From Ornithodoros turicata (taxonomy: Eukaryota > Arthropoda > Arachnida > Ixodida > Argasidae), in contig NC_088206.1 of assembly GCF_037126465.1 (NCBI RefSeq), forward strand, positions 28,212,790 through 28,276,789: DNA of 64,000 nt, read 5' to 3'. Positions within the stretch are counted from its first letter, which is position 1, and each line of letters begins with the position of its first letter. Below are positions 55,796 through 64,000 of the stretch, one piece after another. The notes under the pieces are model-generated. The model saw only the letters and a program-made list of their open reading frames with translations, had not been told where the DNA came from and ran no database searches. Position numbers and translations under genes: made by a program.

Positions 55796-56370
55796 ATCTA
55801 CAGCATAGTTTGAATATGGTATCCAGGGACATAAATTAATTAGAGCTGACTCATTTAAATATTTTGGTAATAATGTGGCATGTAATTTGCAGTGGGACAA
55901 GCACGTGAATGAAATATGTTTGAAGGCTACGAACAATCTTTGGTTACTTAAAAGAAAGCTGAAGTTCAGCTCGAGAGATGTGAAACTAACTGCATACGAA
56001 ACATTGATCCGTCCTCTCTTGGAATATGGTAGTATAGTAAGGGACCCATACAAAAAGAATCTGGCGGCCCAAATAGAAACAGTTCAAAGGTTGGCAGCCC
56101 GTTTTATAATGTCCAACTTTTGGGGAACTGACTCTGTATCTAATACGTTAGAAGTCTTGCAATTAGAAAGCCTAAAAAGCAGACGTAGATTAGCTAAATT
56201 TGTTTTTTTTTCTGCTATATCACAATAAGCCAAAGCTCAATAGCCAGAGCTATTTAGAATCTTTATCATCACGGTCCTTACGAGCATGACATAGTAAGGC
56301 TGTAAAACCATACGAAGCAAGGGTAGACTTGTTCAAGTATTCATATTTCCCACATACAATCACAATCTGG

Positions 56371-57670
56371 TGTGACGTCCCTCGCCGTAGCCGTAAGGGG
56401 GACGGAGCACAAAATTACCGAAGAAAAGGGGATACACTCAACGTGGGCACCCGCAGAGGCGAGAAGGAATGACAATCACACACTTCGTTAACAACAACAA
56501 AGCGTGATTTAATGAAAGCTCAACTGCAACGGTGTTATTCACTTTACATGAAAGATTACAGGAATCGCGACAATGATACACATGAGATAAAGCGGACCCA
56601 ACTTAACTATATCGCATGATATACTTCAAATGAACAAGTATACAAAAACGCGCGGGAAATGAATAGCGAATCATGTACAAACGAGGCAGACAGAACAAGC
56701 GGCAAGAGTGACTGACCCTGATTTTGCGCACCCCGACGACACCACATCTTCACCAGGCCATGGACGATGGCGTGGCAGACGAGCTCTGAAGATGACTTCA
56801 GCAGTGACCTACACGGCCGCCTTTCCATGCTGTGGCTTTGGGTTGCTGCTTCCGTCGATCTTCATCCGCTCTGGTCTCCATTCTTGGTCCACGGCCGGGT
56901 CAAACAATAGCGAAGACGGCGACTTGGCGGCAGGCCTACCGTCCCACTTGGAGGCTCGGTCCCAGGAGCTCGGCTGCCGCCCTCGTCGATCCGTCTCTTC
57001 GCTCGCCACATCGTCGTCGGGTGCACCTCTTTCCGGTCAGTCACCGCCAGCTGGGCCTCCTGTTCGTAACTTCGGTTGCCCGGACGTCAGCGCTGGTGGA
57101 AGGACACTTCGGGGACGAACCCTCAGGTCGAAGGTGGGTTCCATTCATCAAGGCGCCGCCGTTGTCCATCTCCCTCCGTCCGGGCTCCCGCTCTGGATCA
57201 CATCTCGACGACTCTTTTCTGGTTCCGACCCTCGACGCAAACTACCACTGACTGTTTATGCGACTGTCCCACTCTCTCCCTCTCTCGAAGTCACCCCTGG
57301 TTTATATAACCTTCCCGCGCCATGACACAGCCCGGGTCAGTTACGTACGCCAAACCAAAAACACATGTGCGTCCGAGACTGCATTCGAAGAACGCTGTAA
57401 TTGCCACTGCTTCTGTTAACATACAGTTATGCTGCCCTCTACACAAAGCCGCCTCTAGGGGAAAACAACACTGTCTAAGGGGGAGCAGATGTCACCCTAC
57501 CCACGGAGAGACACTGCGCACATGCCAACTAAAGTTTTATGGTTTTCAACTGTGGGGGAACACGAGCTCTCGCAACCGTTTGGAAGTAACAGGGCGCGCT
57601 GTCCCTTTGATGCTAGATAAATGGAAAAAGTCTGTGAAACCAATTATATCGAGAAACTCGGACCGTCACA
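56371..57670 (-). mobile_element. Solo LTR, 1.3 kb
   Basis: Starts TGTGACGTCC and ends GGACCGTCACA, with CTGG on both sides (56367-56370, 57671-57674). Removing it and one CTGG restores the LINE frame from 'TITIW' into 'NALPQRV'. On the minus strand it has a TATATAA-like box near 57303 and ATTAAA near 56508, so it reads leftward. No internal coding region remains. Confidence 0.75.
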
Positions 57671-58524
57671 CTGGAATGCATTACCTCAACGTGTAATAAC
57701 TGTGCAAAATGTCTCTGCCTTCATGTGAAACCCTGAGCAATACTGATTTAATATAATGTTAAAGCTATAATGTATTGTGGTCCCTCAATGAGATTCTTTG
57801 ATTTGTTAATTTTGTTGTTTGTGATTAGTGTTATGATTAGTGATTATGGTAGTGTTGAACTCCCCTGTAACGGTCCCACTTGGGACTAACAGTATTGGAA
57901 AAAAAATTATACAGCACAAAGTTGAATGAAAGGGGCCTCCTGCGAACGTGTACAAAGAACAATTAGAGAAAGAATAGCCAGACATTTCACTAGTACGGGG
58001 AAGTTTAATTATATGAACGTGCTACCAAGATAGTGGCAGACTATAACAACTCTGTACATTCCGTCACGGGCGAAAAGCCGAAAAACGTGAACTCCTGGAA
58101 TGAAGTAGCTCTGTTCAACAGATTGAATCATAAGACTACCTCCGCACGAGAGCAAGTATAAAATAGGGGACCAGGTGATGCTCGAGTTAGATCGCGGCGT
58201 GTTCGCCAAAGGCTACGATCAAAGGTGGACGGCTGAAGTGTTCGAGGTATCGCGAAAGAGAAGCACCGATCCACCCGTAGTGTACGTGAAAGATTTGACG
58301 GGAAAAGAAATATTGGGATCATTCTACGAGCAGGAATTGCAGCCCGTCCATCATCTTTCCTCATACGATAAGCGACTCATATCAATCCGGAGTGATTAGA
58401 AAGAAGAAAATTAATGAGGTGCACTACTTGGTTCGCTGGTTCGGATATGCCAAAGATCGAGATTCTTGGGTGCCTGCCAGCGATGTCAGAAAATGAATTT
58501 TACGTGTAGCTCTCGAATGCCAGC

Positions 58525-59003
58525 ATGGACCTGCTCCCGTCCAACACGCTGAACGGCTTCACGATCGCGTTAGCTAAGCCGCTACACCTGGATGATTCGT
58601 ACGTTGTCAGTCTGAAGAGATTTTCCATTCCGAATAGCTTCCTGAACGTGAACCAAGCGCCGGACAACCTGATAACGCTATCAACGGAGAACAGGCAAAC
58701 AAAACAGCTCACGCTCGAAGATACACACTATTGAATAAAATATTCCCCGAATATGGGATAGAGTGGACTTACGATGAAGATCGCTATGTGTTTAAGCTAT
58801 CATCGTGCATGTGTTCAGTGAAATTAATCGACAGACTGCTGCATCTCACTTTTGGAATAGCCGATGTCGATGGAGAAAATCTGGAGGGCAGCACCAGCAC
58901 CGTACGCACGGTCCCAAACGTGTTACCGCTTGCGGAGGAAAGAGGCATTATTATGCGAGTTCGCCGAGTGATACCGATCAATAACGATTTAATTTTAGAT
59001 TGA
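58525..59003 (+). pseudogene. Polinton ORF (LPSN-type), frameshifted
   Basis: Starts MDLLPSNTLNGFTIALAKPL and follows the layout of a conserved arthropod Polinton protein of unknown function (LPSN near the start, hydrophobic beta-rich middle). The first frame ends at 58734; the next (58731-59003) continues the protein, so one frameshift is present. It is then cut by the SINE-like insertion at 59000. Confidence 0.6.
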
Positions 59004-59290
59004 TTGATTGATTATGTGTTTAATGGCACAAAGGCAACAAAGGCCATAGAGCGCCAAAACTATGGTGAGTGTGTCGGAGATGATTATGGGAAAGATGTGA
59101 GAGAGAGTGTGTGGTAGTTAAAACCTATCTACAGGTATGAGCGATGAGATTGACCAGGATAAGAGAGAGAGGAGGAGGACGATAGCAAGCGAGCATGGCA
59201 GTTAAAAGCTATCTACAAGTGTGACAATGAGATATTTACATGAGGAGTTCGGTGATATTGGATAAAAGCGGAGCAATGCTTATCATCTAC
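59000..59290 (-). mobile_element. SINE/LINE-tail insertion, 291 bp
   Basis: Flanked by a perfect 13-bp duplication ATTTAATTTTAGA (58987-58999 and 59291-59303). Read on the minus strand it ends 'TTTGTGCCATTAAACACATA' plus a short (ATCA)n tail, which is the way many arthropod LINEs and their SINEs end. No pol III boxes were found, so it may be a truncated LINE 3' end. Confidence 0.85.
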
Positions 59291-59303
59291 ATTTAATTTT
59301 AGA

Positions 59304-59910
59304 ACCCCGATCGCTAATTACAGACACATTCAACAAATTCGAATTCAACGAAGCGATGAACGATACAGAATCAGGGGTGGAATACAAGGACAACACTTAC
59401 TCGCTCTCTCTCCCGGTGAATTTCAACTTGTCAACAGAGTTCCTGGGCCTCATTCAGGTGAGGCATATCCTCGTTGAAGGGTCCCGAAAGTGCATCACGT
59501 GTAATTCGATAGTGAAGACGTACCGCATTCACATAAACTCTCGAGAGACAGAAACTCGGCTCATTTCACTTCCACGAGATTACTACAAAACACCCGAAGC
59601 TCTCGTGAGCGCCGTCAATGAGCGTCTTGCAACCCGAGGCTCCCTCGCGTACGATGCGTGGGTGAGGAGGTGCTCGCGCTGAGCTTGCGAGGGAACGTGT
59701 CGGTTACATTATCCGATTACTTTGCGTACCTTCTGCGAAAACCGTATTTACCAAAAATGATACGGGCGTCGACGGGCTGTATTATGATATAGCGGATCTC
59801 GTCACGCCCTCCGTAGTAGGAAACGAGCGCCATCCGATACTGACATTAATTCAATTCGTTTACGATAGAACGAAAGAACAGAGTTTCTTCCCATTCAGTA
59901 CTTTTAGTTA
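59304..59910 (+). pseudogene. Polinton ORF, continuation
   Basis: After the insertion the frame continues ('MNDTESGVEYKDNTYSLSLP', 'YYKTPEALVSAVNE'). It shifts near 59640 and ends around 'VGNERHPILTLI' and 'FFPF'. The pieces match the C-terminal half of the LPSN-type Polinton protein. At least two frameshifts. Confidence 0.6.
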
Positions 59911-59958
59911 GTGCAACGCGAAATTTCCTCAGTTACCGTCTCTATATACGACGACAGG

Positions 59959-60112
59959 TGTCACGTAGTGGACTTTACCTGAGGTTTTATTTTGACCACC
60001 TCAGCCGTTAGCGGCTCACACAATAATGATCACCATCATCTCTTCCTCGTCTTTCCTGTTCAACGCTCATCCTTCGTCGTCCTTTTTCACACCGGGCCCC
60101 AATCCTGTCACA
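59959..60112 (-). mobile_element. Ty3/gypsy 3' LTR (154 bp)
   Basis: Starts TGTCACGTAG and ends CCTGTCACA, giving TG...CA ends on both strands. It lies just downstream (minus strand) of the integrase stop and contains AATAAA on the minus strand near 59988. The partner LTR is not in the window. Confidence 0.65.
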
Positions 60113-60833
60113 TGCCGGCGCCAAGAATGGCATCGTCCCGATGTCAACAGTTTTACAATAAAAATATGAAGAATAGCTCTACACAATGACAATGACTATG
60201 TACAATGACGGCACTGGGTGGCGTGTCATGTCTGTGTGAAGTAAGAGACAGGTTGAAAGTACGGTTTCAACTTCTCTACGTGGACGAGGTCTGTCCCTCT
60301 TCCATCTCCGTACTCTACCTCGTAGACGACAGGCAAAATCTGTGACAGGATACGATGCGGGCCTTCGAATACAGCCTTATTCTTTATCCCCACTAGCGGG
60401 CTCTTCAGCAACACCAGCTGTCGTTTTCCAAAGACGACGTCGCGGCGGTGTCTGTCAAAAAGGCACTTCTGCTTTTCTGGGGCCAGCTTCGTGTGCTTTG
60501 CGGGCAACTTACGAGCTCGGTCCAGGCTCCTTCGCACAGTTGCTGCATAGTCTGACGTCTGCTCAAGGTCAGCCAGTTGTCTATGATTGTAGGCTACGTC
60601 CAATGGTAGTGCAGCATCACGTCCATAGACTGGGTAGAAAGGCGTGTGATGCGCATTGTACTGATAGCCAGTGTTATAGCAGAACACGACGTAGGGTAAA
60701 ACGTCAGGTGATTTCTCGGATGTTTCTGCCTCAAGAATTCTAATCATGGTCTTTAAGGTCTTATTGGCTCTTTCGACTAGTCCGTTGCCAGCCGGGTGGT
60801 AAGCAGTAGTGGGAGAGTGGCGTACCCCACGAT

Positions 60834-60853
60834 GGGGGGGGGGGGGGGGGGGG
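60834..60853. repeat. 20-base poly-G tract in integrase
   Basis: Twenty consecutive G interrupt the integrase between the second Asp and the Glu regions. The frame differs on the two sides. Length may be unstable or misassembled. Confidence 0.85.
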
Positions 60854-61805
60854 CTCTAAGTACTTTTCGGTGGATCTCGCCATCATCTGTGTCCCTCGGT
60901 CCGTTATCAGCACTGCAGGGCAACCGTGTATCAGGACGATGCGTTGTTCGATGAATTCCTGGACGGTCCTTGCCTCGATGTTCGTAACAGCTTTGGCTTC
61001 AACAAACTTTGTGAGATAGTCAATGGCTACAATGACATACTTGCACAGACGAGCTGGTTGTAGTGGACCAACGATGTCGAGTCCTACCGTGTGGAATGCG
61101 GTATCTACTTCCACTGGCTGGAGCTACCCAAAGGGAGCAGACTGTGTACACTTCGTCCGCTGACACAGGTCACAACTTTGAACAAGCGTTTGATGTCATT
61201 GTACATCTTCGGCCAGAAATACCTTTCTTGGACACGTTCAAATGTACGACAGATGCCCATATGGCCACCGAATTTCCCGCTGCGGTATTCACGTAGGACG
61301 TCTGACCGAGCGCTGCCCGGGTGACACAAAAGGTACCGTACCAACAGAGGACCAGCGTCTTTCTTGTAGAGGACGCCGTCAAACAAGACGTATTCTTGCT
61401 CACCCTCTTTTTCTCCTTTTTGGTGCCACGTATCCCGGCAAGTATATCGAGGTACTTCTCGCAGAACGAGTCCTTTTGCTGGTTGGTCTGGATGGCCGCG
61501 GATGTGACTTGAAGTATATCGCAGGACACAGCCAAGAGCTTGTCCTTCCCCTTAGTTGTCGAGTGTGGCGTACGCGATAGGCAATCAGGGCCTGTGAGTG
61601 ACTCCTCATTATGGATCACTTCGAAATCGTACTCTTGAAGTGCCAATGACCAATGCAGCAGTCTCTGGTTCCCCTCTTTGTAGCGAAGGAGCCAACACAG
61701 AGCGTGATGGTCCGTAACTACTTGGAATTTTCTTCCGATGAGTAATGGGCGCAGTTGGTCAAGAGCCCATTTGATGGCGAGTGCCTCGAGCTCTGTGGAC
61801 GCATA

Positions 61806-62679
61806 CCATATTTACTCGTGTAAGGCCCGCACTTTTGTTTCGGAATTTTGAGGAGGTGCGGCTCTTACACGAAACAGGCTCGTCAGAACCGCAACTTCGC
61901 CACGGTGGCTAATCAGAGTAACGTAGTAATAACTCGTAATAACGCTGTAATAACTCGTCAAGCAAACATTTCTTTACCAACGATCGCAGACCTTAATAAT
62001 TGTCTTCGTCATCATCTTCGCTCGCGGTATCACTTGCGCTGTCGTCGTTCGCGTCAGCCCAGAGGTGGTCGTCTTCGGTGCCGTCCATGTTGTTGGAGAT
62101 TCCAGTCACCTTGAAGCTCTTTATGATGGTGTCGAATGACACGGAACGCGGAATGTCCATGTGACGGGCGATGGCGAGTGCTTTTACGCGTATCATTTCG
62201 GTTGATACCGCATGACCATTGTTCCTCGTCCTTTTCACGTAGTCCACAAGTTGTGCTTCGAGTCTTGGGATCTTGCACTGTTTTCCACGTAACGCTTTTC
62301 GGTTGCGGCTGGTCCCGGCGAGCTGTTCTGATGTATCCAGGAACGCACACACTTCTCGTCGACGCCAAATCCCCGACCAGCTGCACGCTTGCCGTGCTCT
62401 TCAGCGTACTGGACGACTCGTAGCTTGAATGCTGCAGTATACGCACTTAGACGATTCTCCATGACGCAAACTGACGATCCGAAACTTGCGGGAAATGCGC
62501 GACAGAGCTCACGTGGGAAAGGCGTGGTCTAGCGTCTGCAAATGGATGGTGCGATGGAGAGTGGCGGGTGGGTGGGTGGCGCCCCCTTTTTGCTTCGTTT
62601 TTTTTTCTTCAAAAAGTTCAGCTCAAAAGTGGGGGGTGCGGGCATTACACGAGGGCGGGCCTTACACGAGTGAATACGG
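61806..62679 (-). mobile_element. pogo-type deletion derivative, 874 bp
   Basis: Ends CCATATTTACTCGTGTAAGG and the complement of CCGTATTCACTCGTGTAAGG, flanked by TA (61804-61805, 62680-62681). Removing the element and one TA restores the gypsy RNase H codons 'AEENYASTELE'. On the minus strand, 62462-62235 encode a psq-type helix-turn-helix ('YTAAFKLRVVQYAEEHG', 'VDEKCVRSW'). 62300-61993 encode a CENP-B-like second domain and an acidic tail ending EDDDEDNY. One frameshift lies near 62330. The whole DDE catalytic domain is absent. Confidence 0.85.
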
Positions 62680-62797
62680 TAGTTTTCTTCCGCAGGACGA
62701 AGGGAACGTCTGAGGTAGATAACTGGCTGAAAATTCCCAGTGTCGTCTTCTTGCAGAAGAATCGCGCCAAGGGATTTCTGGGGCTGACTTCAGCGTC

Positions 62798-64000
62798 ATG
62801 GACAGCGAGGCAAAATTCAAGGCATACCAGTCCTCCCTCGAGGAAATTTCTCGGTTGAATAAAAAAGTCGAAGCATTGGAACAGCGAGTCGCTGAGAAAC
62901 CTGAAGATCCTTCTTCTGAGCTGCTGTCCGTGCCGTCGGACCAAGAGAGTTCCGCTGTACAGAGCACGCAGCAGGCTATGCACGATCTCATTTGTGGACT
63001 CTTGGCTCCCATCGTACAGCGCATTGAGCAGCTTGAGCTTACTGTCTGCGGTCGCAAAAGCCCAGCTCCTGACGCTCCGCTGGTGAACCCTGGGCCTCGG
63101 TGAACCCTACTCGGCCACCGTCTTCCGCGCATTCAGCTTCGGCCAAGGGGCAAGTAACAGACGCCACCGAGGCGGTATCATCGCCTACACAGCTTTCCAC
63201 AGCTGTGGTGAACGCTCTCCCAGTATTTTCAAAAGACGTTCTGGCTAGGATTCATCAGACGGAATACTGGATGAAAATATATCGCGTTCCCAACAACGTA
63301 GCTGTGCCGCTCATCGTTCCGAAAATGCCGTCCAAAGATTTTGCATGGATGAGGTACCAGATGGGAGTGAAGAAGCTGTTCACCTGGAACGATGTCAGCT
63401 CGGCCCTTCGATGTCACTATCACCCCAATAAGCCAGCAGAAGTGGCACAGAGGATGTTTTTCAGAGGCCAGTGTCCAGGAGAATCTTGTGTGGACTACGC
63501 CATACAGAAGCTTGAACTTATGGATGAATGTGGCTACTCAGGAAGTGAACAGGAAAAATGTGACATCATCCTGGGTTCACTCTCCAGTCAGACAAAACGT
63601 CGATATTTTGATCGCACATTCGCTTCACTGGATGAGTTGCTGAATTCATTCCTGCTGTGCGATAGGGTTGGCACTTCTCAAGAAACGTCGAAAGATAAGA
63701 CGCAAGCTTCGTTCACGGCTCCTTTGCATCGACTTGTAGACACTACAAAGTCGAGCTCTCCACAGCGACAGGAAGGGCCTCAGCTGTCTAAAGTCGACAA
63801 CGCCCATTCGAAGAAGAGCCCCCGCCAGAATCGTCGCTCGTCGGCAGCGAGTTCAAAAGCAGGCACCACGAGGGGTCATACCGATGTTCAAAGGATCTGC
63901 CTCAACTGTAAGAGAAAGGGACACTTTGTCACTAGATGCCCCGAGCCTCTGTCACAGCAATTCCTTGACTGGCAAGCGAGCTTTCTTACAATGCCTTCTC
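62798..64000 (+). pseudogene. gag: Ty3/gypsy-type Gag, runs off right edge
   Basis: The ATG at 62798 opens MDSEAKFKAYQ, with a coiled-coil-like N-terminus, to a stop at 63101-63103. From 63100 another frame continues without stop to the window end. It has a capsid-like stretch ('MKIYRVPNNV', 'FRGQCPGESCVDYAIQKLEL') and one CCHC zinc knuckle at about 63898-63939 (C-x2-C-x4-H-x4-C). The shift coincides with a near-duplication GGTGAACCCT at 63082 and 63099, 17 bases apart. It abuts the minus-strand pol without an LTR between. Partial because the window ends. Confidence 0.75.

Larger units (their letters stand above)
54853..57911 (+). mobile_element. 5'-truncated LINE in the Polinton integrase
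   Basis: It begins inside the RT domain ('AGVPERSVSGPLLVLIYINDI', then 'FADDCLIY'), continues with 'YETLIRPLLEYGSIV' and 'VQRLAARFI', and ends in AACAGTATTGGAAAAAAAATTAT. CAGCAC occurs at both ends (54847-54852, 57912-57917), a short duplication. 5' truncation and an A-rich tail are the marks of LINE insertion. It is interrupted at about 55140-55795 by unassigned DNA and at 56371-57670 by a solo LTR. Confidence 0.8.
52084..58496 (+). pseudogene. Polinton integrase, broken in three parts
   Basis: An integrase would insert the element's DNA. Part 1 (52084-52421) ends in 'GLGGVDQYHRYHKLT', the integrase N-terminal start, preceded by part of another ORF. Part 2 (54467-54852) has 'NYTLHKPVKKKF', the core start with D in 'MDLYQANLLD', and 'LTDRGSEF', with two stops and indels. 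Part 3 (57912-58496) has the glutamate-region remnant, 'KIGDQVMLELDRG' and a chromo-like 'HYLVRWFGYAKDRDSWVP' end. A P/THAP element lies between parts 1 and 2 and a LINE between 2 and 3. A frameshift near 58030 and others add to the damage. Confidence 0.75.
52084..59955 (+). mobile_element. Decayed Polinton/Maverick with nested insertions
   Basis: Plus-strand pieces of Polinton proteins occur in order: an unassigned ORF end, the retroviral-like integrase with chromo-like tail, and two arthropod Polinton ORFs. They survive across three insertions (P/THAP element 52422-54465, LINE 54853-57911, SINE-like 59000-59290). No protein-primed polymerase, ATPase, protease or capsid gene is seen, and no terminal repeats. 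This is a partial, non-functional copy. Confidence 0.75.
60226..62797 (-). pseudogene. pol: Ty3/gypsy pol (RNase H and integrase), broken
   Basis: On the minus strand, in order: RNase H start ('LGAILLQEDDTG', 62700-62795), the pogo insertion, RNase H end with 'VTDHHALCWLL', the 'GPDCLSRTP' junction, then integrase. The integrase zinc finger keeps 'HMGICRTFERVQERYFWP'. The catalytic core keeps D in 'GLDIVGP' and D in 'ITDRGTQ'; after the poly-G tract it keeps E in 'GLVERANK'. The frame ends at 60226. Breaks: pogo insertion 61806-62679, several frameshifts, a 20-G tract at 60834-60853, and loss of everything upstream of RNase H at 62797. Confidence 0.85.

Overview
This is a eukaryotic, intron-rich, transposon-dense window. 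It has no bacterial operons, no CRISPR array and no rRNA genes. The host genes are arthropod-like, and the mobile elements (Ty3/gypsy, jockey/R1-type LINEs, mariner, pogo/Tigger, hAT, P/THAP, PIF/Harbinger, TTAA-target elements and a Polinton) suggest a chelicerate, most likely a tick. The species assignment is inference.

Three host genes can be supported. (1) Bases 3505-16897 (+) carry four exons of the gamma-tubulin complex component 6 gene (TUBGCP6). They cover the conserved C-terminal GCP domain; the gene runs off the left edge and its last exon was not found. (2) Bases 29331-29876 (-) are a complete single-exon TM2D1 gene: a secretory-pathway protein with a signal peptide, a Cys-rich lumenal part and a TM2 domain with a DRF motif. 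A 6-codon upstream ORF overlaps its start codon as ATGA. (3) Bases 33656-37686 (+) are a THAP-domain gene. I can model it as six phase-compatible exons (292 aa), with two small transposons in its introns.

The rest is mostly mobile DNA. The large TUBGCP6 intron (3.9-14.5 kb) holds a Tigger-like MITE, hAT MITEs, a LINE split by a mariner, a TTAA element and a dead hAT transposase. From 17 to 28.4 kb there is a pogo fragment, hAT elements, a gypsy gag fragment and AT-rich sequence with no recognised gene. From 38 to 41.5 kb there are more hAT elements. From 41.54 to 51.24 kb lies a ~9.7-kb structure bounded by ~0.88-kb inverted arms. Its interior holds a P-element-type transposon split by an hAT element, THAP fragments, a LINE fragment, a ~115-bp tandem repeat and a second nested palindrome.

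From 52.1 to 59.95 kb lies a decayed Polinton/Maverick. Its integrase gene was broken first by a 2-kb P/THAP element and again by a 5'-truncated LINE, which itself received a 1.3-kb solo LTR. A SINE-like element broke another Polinton ORF. From 59.96 to 62.8 kb lies a minus-strand gypsy pol cut by a pogo deletion derivative. It abuts, head to head, a plus-strand gypsy-type gag that runs off the right end.

Many insertions were placed precisely from target-site duplications and from the restored target reading frames. Several ORFs in the window begin with TTG or GTG; for the host genes I moved the start to the ATG or to the splice acceptor.
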